The notes under the pieces are model-generated. The model was not told the origin of the DNA and did no database searches. It saw only the letters and a program-made list of their open reading frames with translations. A DNA stretch of 20,892 bases, from the IMG/VR virus record IMGVR_UViG_3300042006_000293, positions 1 through 20,892 of that record. One strand, given 5' to 3'. Within the stretch, counting starts at the first letter, position 1. Each line of letters opens with the position of its first letter. This stretch comes from a virus. Positions 1 through 6,878 of the stretch are shown here, piece after piece. Made by a program: the position numbers and the translations under genes.

Positions 1-413
1 CCCAAAAGACCGACGACTATCAGGGCGGCGGCATGTTGTCGCCGGTCGAAATCGCCATGGGGCTGGAAAAGCTGGAAGCGGCGTTTACCACCAACGGCGT
101 GCGCCGCGAGGCGCTGAAGTACTTCGGCCTAGCCGATCAGACCGCTTGCAATCTCGTGTTCCGCGGTGCCTTCAAGGGCCTGCGGGGCGTGGTCACGCCG
201 GTTATTGTGACTATGCGCGGCGGCATCAAAGAGGTCGACATGGGCGACTGGAAACCGGCCGACAAGGCCGAAATCAAGCACGCGGTCAAGCTGGTCTACT
301 ACAAGCTGGAGATCGACGGCCGGGTCATGTACGAAATCGACCCACTCAACATGGTGATGGTGGTCGACGGTGTCGACCAAGCTGCCGCTGAACGCTCGGC
401 CCTCGGCCTCTAA
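1..413 (+). CDS. Phage major tail tube protein (P2 FII family), 5'-truncated
   Basis: The reading frame is open from base 3 to the stop at 411-413, so the true start lies before the window. The first visible residues are QKTDDYQGGGMLSPVEIAMG. The remainder has the look of the P2 FII/R-pyocin tube family: it contains MGLEKLEAAFTTNG near the start, then RGAFKGLRGVVTPVIVTMRG, and a C-terminal half rich in beta-strand patterns (KLVYYKLEIDGRVMYEIDP). This protein forms the stacked hexameric rings of the inner tail tube around the tape measure. About 136 residues are visible against roughly 170 usual for the family, so only the N-terminal part is missing. It is followed 12 bases later by the tail assembly gene, as in P2-like late operons. 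The ATG at 33 is internal and not the start. Confidence 0.9.
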   Translation, partial: QKTDDYQGGGMLSPVEIAMGLEKLEAAFTTNGVRREALKYFGLADQTACNLVFRGAFKGLRGVVTPVIVTMRGGIKEVDMGDWKPADKAEIKHAVKLVYYKLEIDGRVMYEIDPLNMVMVVDGVDQAAAERSALGL

Positions 414-425
414 GGACAACAGCAC

Positions 426-737
426 ATGACCCAAGTAACCCAAGACCAAGAATTGCCGAGCTGGCTCAAGCTGAGCGATGAGGGCGTTACCGTAACGCTC
501 AAATACAAGACCCTGATCAGTGGTGTCCTGACCGACAAGCTGATGATGCGTGCGCCCAGCGTCATGGATTGGCGCGCCTCCAAGGTGGCGGGCAATGGCG
601 ACTATGAAAAACAGGAATTGTCGCTGTTCAGCAGCTTGCTGGGGCTCACCGAGGCGGAATTGTTGAGCCTGAAATACAAGGACTATCAGCGCCTATCGGC
701 GGGCTATTTTCGCCTGGTCGAAGAAGACGACGTTTAA
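426..737 (+). CDS. Phage tail assembly protein (P2 gpE-like)
   Basis: 103 residues starting MTQVTQDQELPSW. Size, acidic C-terminus (LVEEDDV) and position between tail tube and tape measure match the gpE tail-assembly chaperone of P2-like phages, which helps tail tube monomers assemble around the tape measure protein and is absent from the finished particle. The start lies 12 bases after the tube stop; upstream GGACAACAGCAC gives a weak Shine-Dalgarno (AAGGACA at 412-418). In most tailed phages this gene is read through a programmed frameshift into a second frame (E'), and a matching extension frame follows here. Identification rests on gene order more than on sequence motifs. Confidence 0.8.
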   Translation: MTQVTQDQELPSWLKLSDEGVTVTLKYKTLISGVLTDKLMMRAPSVMDWRASKVAGNGDYEKQELSLFSSLLGLTEAELLSLKYKDYQRLSAGYFRLVEEDDV

Positions 738-753
738 CGCGACCACCCTGAAG

Positions 754-849
754 ATGGCGGCCCAGCGCTTGGCAAAAGAGACCGGTTTCTCTGCCGCCGA
801 GATTACGGTCATGCCCTTTTCAGAGATGGTTTGGTGGCTCACGGATTGA
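754..849 (+). CDS. Tail assembly extension (gpE'-like), probably made by ribosomal frameshift from gpE
   Basis: A 31-residue frame from ATG 754 to TGA 847-849 reads MAAQRLAKETGFSAAEITVM followed by PFSEMVWWLTD. The pattern of an alpha-helix, an (F/H)-x(3)-E/D turn, and a hydrophobic helix ending in WW resembles E'/GpE extension proteins encoded between gpE and the tape measure. There is no Shine-Dalgarno before ATG 754. The frame stays open back to 673 across the end of gpE, so the natural product is probably a gpE-E' fusion rather than a free peptide. Relative to gpE the extension is in the +1 (equivalently -2) frame. The coordinates given cover only the independent-ATG version. Confidence 0.6.
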   Translation: MAAQRLAKETGFSAAEITVMPFSEMVWWLTD

Positions 850-886
850 GCCGCTGTTTGATCGACCCGACGTATAGGGCAAGTAC

Positions 887-3412
887 ATGGCGAACAAACT
901 CGCGCTCGGCCTGGTCATTGGCGGGGCGGTCAGCTCCACCGTGGGTTCCGCGTTCAAGGATGTCACCAGTCGCATCAAGCGCCTGGAGGCCGAAGGCAAA
1001 AAAGCCCGGGTGCTGGAAAAGACCATTGGCGACACCATGCGGTTGCGCGATGAATGGCGCAAGGCGCACATGGCGGGCGAGAAGGGCGCCGGCGCGCTGC
1101 TGAAACAGCTGGAAAGCAATCTCAGCAGCCTGAAGAAGCAAGGCGTAGAAGTCCGCAATCTGGCCAAGGCTTATAGCACCATGGGGCAGGCGGCCGCCAA
1201 GGCCGAGCTGAAAGCCAAAGGTCACCATCAGCTTGATGAGGGCAAGCAGCGGCTGAGAAGCAGTGTCGGCCAGGCGGTCGCCGGCACGGCCGCGCTGGCG
1301 CTCCCGGCGAAGATCAGTGCGGACTATGGCGCGATCATTCGTGACATTGCGATCAAGGCCAACATTGCCAACAAGCCCGAAGAAGCGAAGTTGTCCCGGA
1401 CGGTGATCGACACGTCTCGCGACACCGGCATGGCGCGCAATCAGGTGGCCGAGGTGGTCAACGCGCTGGTGGGGGCCGGCATGGAGCTGGACAAGGCCCT
1501 GCAATATGCCCCAACGGCGGCCAAGTTTTCCGTGGGGCAGGGGGCGGACGGCGGCGAAACCGCGCGCATGATCAACGCCCTGGGGCAGAACGCCAAAATC
1601 ACCGATCCGGCCATGATGCAAAAGGCGCTGGAGGCGATCGCCTACCAAGGGCAGGCGGGCAGCTTCGAGGCGGCCGACATGGCGCGCTGGTTCCCTGAGC
1701 TGCTGGCTGGCATGGGCAAGCTGGGCATCACTGGGATGGATTCGGTGACGCAGCTGGGCGCGATGCTTCAAGTGCAAATGAAGACCGCCGGCGGCTCGGA
1801 TGAGGCGGCGAACAACCTCAAGAACTGGATGGAAAAAATCGGTTCGGGTGACACCGTCGAGGCCTACAAAAAGGCCGGGATCGATTATCAGGGCTCGATG
1901 AACACCGGCCTGAAGAATGGCAAGTCCACGCTGGAATCCAGCTTTGAGCTGGCGCAAAAATACATCGCGGCGACCGATCCGAAGAAGGCCGCCGCCATGG
2001 CCGAAGCCACGGCCAAGATCAGCCAGGAGACCGATCCGGAAAAAGCCAAGGCCATGATTGCTTCCCTGGAGCAGGCCTTGCGCACTGGCGATCTGTTCGC
2101 CGACATGCAGGTCAAGGGCGCTTTGACCGCGTTCATGCAGAACAAGGATCTGTATGCGAAGTTGAAAAGCGAGTCGGCCAGCGCCACGGGGATTCTGGAC
2201 AAGAACCTTGAGGAACGTCGGCAGTCGTCCGCGCAGAAACAGGCGGAAATGGTCCAGGGCATCGACGATGCCATGCGTGGCATTGGTGATGCCTTTCGGC
2301 CGGTGACTGACGCGGTGGTCGACGGCGTGACCTCCGTCACGCAAGGCCTCGCCAAACTGTCCGATGAGTCGCCCCGGCTGGTGACGGGCATCGGTGCGGC
2401 CGTCGCGGCCGTGATCGGCTTTCAGACCGCCATGAGCAGCTTCAAGATTGCCAAGGGCCTGATGAACCTCGGGCGCGGCTCGCTGATGGGCAATCCCAAC
2501 ATCCCGCAAAAGGTGATCGTCACCAACATGCCCGCCGGTGGCGCCGGCGGGCTGGATGGCGGCGACCTCGATGCCGGCGGCGAAGGCAAAAAGGGCAAAA
2601 AAGGCCGGGCGGGCGGCAAGGGCGGCGGCGTGCGTGGTGGGGGTGGTGTCGGTAATGTGGTCAAAGGCGCGGCGGTGTTCGCGGTCGCTGAGGCCGGTTA
2701 CAAGGCCTATGACACCTATCAGAACGCCGAGACGCAGGACGAGAAGGCCGAGGGCTACGGCGCAGCGGCGGGCGGGTTGGCGGGCACGCTGACCGGTGCC
2801 GCCGCTGGGGCGGCGATCGGTACCGCGGTGTTGCCGGTGATTGGCACCTTTGTCGGCGGTTTGATTGGGGGGTATCTCGGCAGCCAGGGCGGTGACGCGC
2901 TGGGTGGTGCAATCGGCAAGTCGATGTTTGGCACGCCCGACGAGCTGAAGCGGATGCCGGCCGCCGGGCCGCTGATGATGAGTAATGCCGGCAAGGACAT
3001 CCCGCCGGTGATGGGTGGCATTGCCAAGTCGTTCGCCGCGCCAGTGGCCGGGTCGCTGGTGATGGCCCATGGCGGTGCTCCGGTGATGCCGGCTGCCGCT
3101 GTGCCCGCACGCGCTGCCACCGCTGCCGAAACGCAGCCCGGTGATGCCGCGCGTTCCATGATGTTGCCGCCGGCCAGCGCTGATGCCGGGGTGGGGCCGC
3201 TGGCCAAGGTCCTGGCGCCGGCCGCGAAGTCGGAGCCCGCCAAGATCGAATCCAAGGTGGACATTCAGGCGCCGTTTTCGCTGACGGTCAACGGTGACGT
3301 CAAGGATGCGGCGCAGCTATACGGTCAGCTCAAGCCGTTGCTCGATCAGCACTATCGCGACATGGCCAAGCAAATGGGGAGCGCTCAGCTCTTTGACGCG
3401 CCGCACGTTTAA
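887..3412 (+). CDS. Phage tail tape measure protein
   Basis: 841 residues. The N-terminal third is rich in charged helix and likely coiled coil (residues about 20-110, KRLEAEGKKARVLEKTIGD). Next comes the phage tape-measure core domain with alternating helices around ANIANKPEEAKLSRTVIDTS and the conserved stretch on ALEAIAYQGQAGSFEAADMA. Further on are a membrane-like Ala/Val segment (residues about 495-510), a Gly/Lys-rich linker (about 545-585), and a second Gly/Ala hydrophobic region (about 620-670). The protein sets tail length, fills the tube lumen and is ejected on infection. Its length is close to P2 gpT (about 815 residues), suggesting a contractile tail of similar size. An in-frame TAG at 875 limits the start to ATG 887, preceded by a modest AGGGC. 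The Gly/Ala-rich 3' half has skewed base composition and produces long spurious open frames on the minus strand. Confidence 0.95.
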   Translation: MANKLALGLVIGGAVSSTVGSAFKDVTSRIKRLEAEGKKARVLEKTIGDTMRLRDEWRKAHMAGEKGAGALLKQLESNLSSLKKQGVEVRNLAKAYSTMGQAAAKAELKAKGHHQLDEGKQRLRSSVGQAVAGTAALALPAKISADYGAIIRDIAIKANIANKPEEAKLSRTVIDTSRDTGMARNQVAEVVNALVGAGMELDKALQYAPTAAKFSVGQGADGGETARMINALGQNAKITDPAMMQKALEAIAYQGQAGSFEAADMARWFPELLAGMGKLGITGMDSVTQLGAMLQVQMKTAGGSDEAANNLKNWMEKIGSGDTVEAYKKAGIDYQGSMNTGLKNGKSTLESSFELAQKYIAATDPKKAAAMAEATAKISQETDPEKAKAMIASLEQALRTGDLFADMQVKGALTAFMQNKDLYAKLKSESASATGILDKNLEERRQSSAQKQAEMVQGIDDAMRGIGDAFRPVTDAVVDGVTSVTQGLAKLSDESPRLVTGIGAAVAAVIGFQTAMSSFKIAKGLMNLGRGSLMGNPNIPQKVIVTNMPAGGAGGLDGGDLDAGGEGKKGKKGRAGGKGGGVRGGGGVGNVVKGAAVFAVAEAGYKAYDTYQNAETQDEKAEGYGAAAGGLAGTLTGAAAGAAIGTAVLPVIGTFVGGLIGGYLGSQGGDALGGAIGKSMFGTPDELKRMPAAGPLMMSNAGKDIPPVMGGIAKSFAAPVAGSLVMAHGGAPVMPAAAVPARAATAAETQPGDAARSMMLPPASADAGVGPLAKVLAPAAKSEPAKIESKVDIQAPFSLTVNGDVKDAAQLYGQLKPLLDQHYRDMAKQMGSAQLFDAPHV

Positions 3413-3424
3413 TCAGGAGGGCTC

Positions 3425-4270
3425 ATGGAAGCATTGGGGCAATTACAGTCGGGGCTGAAATATCTGGCTTCGGCAGGGGAAACCGGTCGGCGCAGCCTGG
3501 ACGGCATGCTGGGGCCGGTGAATGGCGCGATCGGAGAAATCACCGGCGCGACGTCCGAGCTGGAGGGGCTGCCCTTTGTCGGCCCCGCGATCGGGGCCAA
3601 GCTGCAGCGTGTCATGCGCGGGGTGAATGCGGCTCAGGCAAAGGTCGGGCAGGTGGTGGCCACGTACAACACGGCCACCCGGGCGCTGTCGCAGATCGAC
3701 GAGCGCATGGGGGTGCTGAAGGAACAGGCGAGCAAGGCAGCGACGGCGATCAACAAGATCGCCGGCAAGGCCAGTCCGGCGCTGGCCAACATCGTGCCCA
3801 CCGGAGCCTTTGCCACGGATTCGACGCCGGCGCCGGAGGCGGTGAAGCCGTTCCCGCACTTGCTGATCATCCAGCCCCAAGACCCCAAGGCGCAGCCGTA
3901 TTTCTTCAACCTCGACACGGCGGCCTTTGACGAGCTGCGACGCTCGACCGAATTCCGCTGGGCCTCGCAGGAGCGCCTGTCGCGCCGGCCAGCGCAGCAA
4001 GCCGTGGGTATGGGTGACGAGAAGATCACGCTCAAGGGCGCGATCTTTCCGGGGTTCAAGGGTGGCCTGAAGCAGCTCGACACGTTGCGCGCGATCGGCG
4101 CCAGGCTTGAACCGTTGAGCCTGGTCACGGGTTATGGCGACGTGCTGGGGAACTGGTGCCTCAAGAGCATTGAGGAAGAACAGAGCGCGCTGATGCAGGG
4201 TGGCATCCCGCGCAAACAAGGGTTCACGCTGGAGTTTGTGCGCTATGGCGACGACATGCAGAACGTCTGA
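3425..4270 (+). CDS. Phage tail protein, P2 gpU-type C-terminal domain
   Basis: 281 residues with a strong Shine-Dalgarno (AGGAGG, 3415-3420) before ATG 3425. Residues 1-125 are a helical, Ala-rich segment (KVGQVVATYNTATRALSQID). Residues from about 140 match the gpU-like domain layout: PHLLIIQPQDPK, then FFNLDTAAFDELRRSTEFRW, a GMGDEKITLKGAIFPGFKGG block, and a final LEFVRYGDD. gpU forms the tail terminator/baseplate-linked ring in P2 and has a counterpart directly after the tape measure in R-type pyocins. P2 gpU is about 160 residues, so the N-terminal helical region is an extension. The 3' end overlaps the next gene (X) by 26 bases, implying translational coupling. Confidence 0.85.
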   Translation: MEALGQLQSGLKYLASAGETGRRSLDGMLGPVNGAIGEITGATSELEGLPFVGPAIGAKLQRVMRGVNAAQAKVGQVVATYNTATRALSQIDERMGVLKEQASKAATAINKIAGKASPALANIVPTGAFATDSTPAPEAVKPFPHLLIIQPQDPKAQPYFFNLDTAAFDELRRSTEFRWASQERLSRRPAQQAVGMGDEKITLKGAIFPGFKGGLKQLDTLRAIGARLEPLSLVTGYGDVLGNWCLKSIEEEQSALMQGGIPRKQGFTLEFVRYGDDMQNV

Positions 4271-4451
4271 CGGGGATTTGTTGGACACCATCTGTCACAA
4301 CTACTACGGCCATCTGGTCGGCAGTGTCGAGGCGGTCCTTGATGCCAATCAGGGGCTGGCTGACGAGCCTCAACCCTATCGCGCCGGGGTAGTCATCACG
4401 CTGCCGGATCTGCTGGCCCCCGCTACGGAGCAGGTAACGCTATGGGATTGA
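4245..4451 (+). CDS. Phage tail protein X (gpX/LysM-like)
   Basis: 68 residues, MATTCRTSDGDLLDTICHNY through TLWD. The sequence has the whole P2 gpX pattern: an N-terminal GD-x-LD-x-IC-x(2)-YYG motif, VEAVLDANQGLAD, a LP-x-G/AGVVITLPDL segment and a terminal LWD/E. gpX is a small LysM-related tail/baseplate protein. ATG 4245 was chosen because it begins the conserved domain and lies inside the end of the gpU gene; an upstream start at 4200 would add residues absent from the family. Gene order U-X-D resembles R-type pyocin clusters; in P2 itself X lies elsewhere, upstream of the lysis genes. Confidence 0.9.
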   Translation: MATTCRTSDGDLLDTICHNYYGHLVGSVEAVLDANQGLADEPQPYRAGVVITLPDLLAPATEQVTLWD

Positions 4452-4502
4452 TGGTCTACACTCGCGTCGTTCATCGTTTCAAACTCCTTACTTTCTTTCT
4501 TG

Positions 4503-4525
4503 CCCGCCTTGTGCGGGTTTTTTTT
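4503..4525 (+). terminator. Intrinsic terminator between X and D
   Basis: CCCGC (4503-4507), loop CTTGT, GCGGG (4513-4517), then eight T (4518-4525). This is a compact 5-bp GC stem followed directly by a long U-tract, the classic rho-independent form. It sits 52 bases after the X stop and ends 11 bases before the D start, in the middle of what should be a continuous late operon, so it would have to be read through or anti-terminated, or D would need its own promoter. Confidence 0.65.
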
Positions 4526-4536
4526 GGAAAAAATTC

Positions 4537-5586
4537 ATGACGCCCATCTTTCGTATCGTGGCGGATGGTGCCGATATCACGAGCCTGATCAACGATCGGC
4601 TGTTGCAGCTCAGCACCACGGACAAGCCCAGCATGGAGTCGGACGAGTTCGAACTGCGCATCGATGACCGCGACGGGCTGGTGACGCTGCCCCGCAAGGG
4701 CATTGGCATCGAGATCTACCTAGGCTATGCCGAGACGAGCTTGGCGCGCCTGGGGCGTTATGTGGTGGACGAGGTCACGGTATCCGGTCCGCCGGATGTG
4801 ATCGTGATCAAGGGCAAGGCCAGCGACATGCGCGGCAGCGGCAAGACCATCCGCAGCGGTAGCTGGGAGAACGTGCCGTTGTCCAAGATCGTCAGCGATG
4901 TCGCCACGCGTAATGGCTGGCAACCGGTGTGCCCGGTCACGACGAAGGTCGCCCGGGCGGACCAGCTCAGCGAATCCGACTTTAACTTCATCACGCGCCT
5001 GGCCAAGCAATACGACTGTACCGCCAAGGTGGGCGACGGGAAGCTGTTGGTGATGCCCCGCCAAGGCGGTCAGACGGCCAGCGGCAAAGCGTTCGGGGCC
5101 ATCACCCTGACCCGCAGTGACGTCAGTCGCTGGCAGTTTCGCTTTGGGGATCGCAGCGCGCACAAGGCGGTGGCCACCAAGCACCAGGACAAGAAGACCG
5201 GCAAGCTCGCGGTCGTCTCCCTGGACAATGACGACGTGCCGGACGGCCTGCCGGCAGTGCATACCGATCGGCATATTCATCCGAACAAGACCGCCGCGGA
5301 ATCGGCGGCCAAGGCGCGCTTGGCGGCGTTCAACCGCTCGAGCGCGGATGTTCGGTTTGAAATGCCCGGGCGCACGGACCTGTTTGCCGAGCGGTCCATT
5401 AACGCCCAGGGTTTCAAGGTCGGGCTCGATGGCGAATACCTGATTGATTCGGTCGAGCAGGTTTACACTCAAGCTGGTTGGTCGACCACCGTCGAATGCA
5501 ATGGCGGCAAGAACGGCAAGGCCAAAGCCAAGGGCAGGAAAAAGAAGAAGGAGGCGAAGCCGGTCAAAGTCGTGTCCCTGAAGTAA
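4537..5586 (+). CDS. Phage late control gene D / tail spike-hub protein (gpD)
   Basis: 349 residues, starting MTPIFRIVADGADITSLIND. The N-terminal DITSLINDRLLQLSTTDKPS block, the GIEIYLGYAE and GRYVVDEVTVSGPPDVIVIKG strands, and the later DFNFITRLAKQYDCTAKVGDG segment are typical of the gpD family, which forms the baseplate hub at the tip of the tail tube in P2-like phages and R-pyocins. The last 25 residues are a Lys-rich tail (KAKAKGRKKKKEAKPVKV). Length matches the family (about 330-390). The gene follows directly on the T-run of an intrinsic terminator and has only a weak GGA upstream, so its translation or transcription control is unusual compared with its neighbours. Confidence 0.92.
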   Translation: MTPIFRIVADGADITSLINDRLLQLSTTDKPSMESDEFELRIDDRDGLVTLPRKGIGIEIYLGYAETSLARLGRYVVDEVTVSGPPDVIVIKGKASDMRGSGKTIRSGSWENVPLSKIVSDVATRNGWQPVCPVTTKVARADQLSESDFNFITRLAKQYDCTAKVGDGKLLVMPRQGGQTASGKAFGAITLTRSDVSRWQFRFGDRSAHKAVATKHQDKKTGKLAVVSLDNDDVPDGLPAVHTDRHIHPNKTAAESAAKARLAAFNRSSADVRFEMPGRTDLFAERSINAQGFKVGLDGEYLIDSVEQVYTQAGWSTTVECNGGKNGKAKAKGRKKKKEAKPVKVVSLK

Positions 5587-5605
5587 CGCTATAGAGAACC
5601 CATAG

Positions 5606-5625
5606 CCGCCGAGAGCGGTTTTTTT
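5606..5625 (+). terminator. Intrinsic terminator after gpD
   Basis: CCGC (5606-5609), loop CGAGA, GCGG (5615-5618) and seven T (5619-5625). It begins 20 bases after the gpD stop and ends 15 bases before the endolysin ATG. The stem is short but the U-tract is clear. It separates tail structural genes from the lysis cassette. Confidence 0.6.
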
Positions 5626-5640
5626 ATGCCTGGAGTTTGT

Positions 5641-6204
5641 ATGTCCTTAACCGAGCAACAGCTGCAACTCATCATGCCGAACGCCCGCCGCCAAGCGGGC
5701 GTTTTTGTATCCGCCCTCAACACCGCCATGGCTCATCGGCAAATCACTACGCCGAAGCGGCGGGCCGCATTTCTGGCTCAGGTCGGGCACGAGTCCGGCC
5801 AACTGCAGTACGTCCGCGAACTGGGTGGCGATCAGTACCTGAGCAAGTACGACACCGGCAATCTGGCCGTGAAACTGGGCAACACCCCAGAGCCGGACGG
5901 TGATGGCCAGCGCTATCGCGGACGTGGGCTGATCCAGATCACCGGCCGCAACAACTACCTGCGCTGCAGCTTGGCATTGTTCGGCGACGAGCGATTGCTG
6001 CGCACCCCGGAGTTGCTCGAGCTGCCGCAATGGGCTGCCGAGTCGGCCGCGTGGTTCTGGTGGGTACGCGAACTGAACGCCTTGGCGGATCGGGATGAGT
6101 TCGAGGCGATTACCCGCAAGATCAACGGTGGTCTCAATGGCCTAGCGGATCGGCTGCAATTGTGGGAGCGGGCGAGGGCAGTGTTATGCGTCTCTTCGAC
6201 CTAA
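5641..6204 (+). CDS. Phage/tailocin endolysin, glycoside hydrolase family 19 (chitinase-like lysozyme)
   Basis: 187 residues from ATG 5641, which has TGGAG at 5631-5635 as Shine-Dalgarno. A further ATG at 5626 lies in the preceding terminator T-run and adds only five residues, so it is unlikely to be used. GH19 signatures are visible: RRAAFLAQVGHESGQLQYV (residues about 40-58), containing the catalytic Glu of the HES/HET motif, and YRGRGLIQITGRNNY (about 92-106), the family's substrate-cleft motif. These enzymes cleave peptidoglycan glycan strands for cell lysis. There is no signal peptide, so release needs a holin, which is not visible in this window. The R-pyocin cluster of P. aeruginosa carries a GH19 lytic enzyme at the same place, after D. 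The gene contains a terminator-like hairpin and overlaps the spanin gene by 19 bases. Confidence 0.92.
   Translation: MSLTEQQLQLIMPNARRQAGVFVSALNTAMAHRQITTPKRRAAFLAQVGHESGQLQYVRELGGDQYLSKYDTGNLAVKLGNTPEPDGDGQRYRGRGLIQITGRNNYLRCSLALFGDERLLRTPELLELPQWAAESAAWFWWVRELNALADRDEFEAITRKINGGLNGLADRLQLWERARAVLCVSST
5682..5708 (+). terminator. Terminator-like hairpin inside the endolysin coding sequence
   Basis: A perfect 7-bp stem CGCCCGC (5682-5688) / GCGGGCG (5695-5701) with loop CGCCAA, followed by TTTTTGT (5702-5708). It lies 41 bases into the gene (codons about 14-23). The bases encode ordinary residues (NARRQAGVFV) and the stem could also be explained by codon use, but the combination of a perfect stem and an immediate T-run matches rho-independent terminators. 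It could act as an attenuator linked to translation of the first codons. Confidence 0.45.
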
Positions 6205-6728
6205 TCCCGGCGCCGTATCGGTTGCTGGGCATCGGCGTGCTACTGGCCGTATTGGCCGGTGGTTCTGCCATGTTGGCTTGGCAGGTTCAGGACTGGCGCT
6301 ATGGCCGACAGCTTGAGCAACAAGCCCGCCTGCAGGCGGAAAGTCTCAATCAACTGACTCTGGCCGCTGCAGTGCAGCAACAAGCCGAGCAGGACAAACG
6401 TCTGGCTCTGGAGCAGCGGCTTTCAGTCAGTGAACAAATCCATTACCGAGCTCTAAGCGATGTCCAACGTGATCAAGGTCGCCTGCGCGACCGCCTTGCC
6501 ACTGCTGATCTGCGCCTGTCAGTCCTACTCGATGCCACCGATGACACCAGTAGCGGCACAGTGTCAGCCGCCACCGCAACCGGCGGCGTGGTTTATGGCG
6601 CCACAAGAGCCCAACTTGACCCAGCGCATGCTCAACGAATTATCGGCATCACCGATGCCGGCGACCAGGGATTGATCGCGTTGGCGGCCTGTCAGGCCTA
6701 TGCCAAAGAAGTCTCAACACCGAAGTGA
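6186..6728 (+). CDS. Inner-membrane spanin (Rz-like)
   Basis: 180 residues starting MRLFDLIPAPYRLLGIGVLL. It has one N-terminal transmembrane segment (residues about 12-32, LLGIGVLLAVLAGGSAMLAW) followed by a long periplasmic helical region rich in Gln, Arg and Ala (RQLEQQARLQAESLNQLTL and on to about residue 120) that would form the coiled coil of an i-spanin. The start at 6186 has GAGGGC upstream and overlaps the endolysin by 19 bases; an earlier ATG at 6162 would put eight extra residues before the membrane segment. Together with the embedded lipoprotein it would fuse inner and outer membranes in the last step of lysis. Identification is by architecture and position. Confidence 0.85.
   Translation: MRLFDLIPAPYRLLGIGVLLAVLAGGSAMLAWQVQDWRYGRQLEQQARLQAESLNQLTLAAAVQQQAEQDKRLALEQRLSVSEQIHYRALSDVQRDQGRLRDRLATADLRLSVLLDATDDTSSGTVSAATATGGVVYGATRAQLDPAHAQRIIGITDAGDQGLIALAACQAYAKEVSTPK
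6460..6675 (+). CDS. Outer-membrane spanin lipoprotein (Rz1-like), embedded in Rz frame +1
   Basis: 71 residues, MSNVIKVACATALPLLICAC then QSYSMPPMTPVAAQ. The N-terminus is a lipoprotein signal with hydrophobic core ATALPLLI and lipobox I-C-A-C, predicting lipidation at Cys20. The mature part is Pro-rich (PPMTPVAAQCQPPPQPAAW), as in Rz1 o-spanins. It lies completely inside the Rz-like gene, one frame over, the same nested arrangement as lambda Rz/Rz1. Rz1 binds the C-terminal end of Rz across the periplasm. Upstream sequence is CTAAGCG, a weak Shine-Dalgarno, which is common for nested Rz1 genes. Confidence 0.82.
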   Translation: MSNVIKVACATALPLLICACQSYSMPPMTPVAAQCQPPPQPAAWFMAPQEPNLTQRMLNELSASPMPATRD

Positions 6729-6845
6729 AAAAGAGCGACCGGAGTGGATGCGTCAACATCCAACCCGGCCGCCGTCCCTGCAGATTGGCCCTGCAAGTCC
6801 AGCCTAGGCTCTTACTCCGTGCACGAAGCGCGGCGAGCCTAGCAT

Positions 6846-6861
6846 CTGTTTATCCATACAG
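6846..6861 (+). promoter_or_regulatory. LexA-type SOS box upstream of the DNA adenine methylase
   Basis: CTGTTTATCCATACAG fits CTG-N10-CAG, with an AT-rich core and flanking TA on the 3' side (CAGTA), as in gammaproteobacterial LexA boxes. It is centred about 25 bases before the methylase ATG (6879), where it would overlap or abut a promoter. One core position departs from the alternating TA pattern (TCC), so affinity may be moderate. Confidence 0.6.
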
Positions 6862-6878
6862 TAAAGGTCTTGCTCTCA

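Noticed and set aside
839-3070. A 743-codon open frame on the minus strand opposite the tape measure gene
   Set aside because: It is His/Arg/Gly-rich with no family motif. It arises from the GC-rich codon bias of the tape measure gene, which is certain.
3443-4291. A 282-codon minus-strand frame opposite gpU
   Set aside because: Shadow of the gpU gene; composition is Arg/Leu/His-rich and it has no credible start region.
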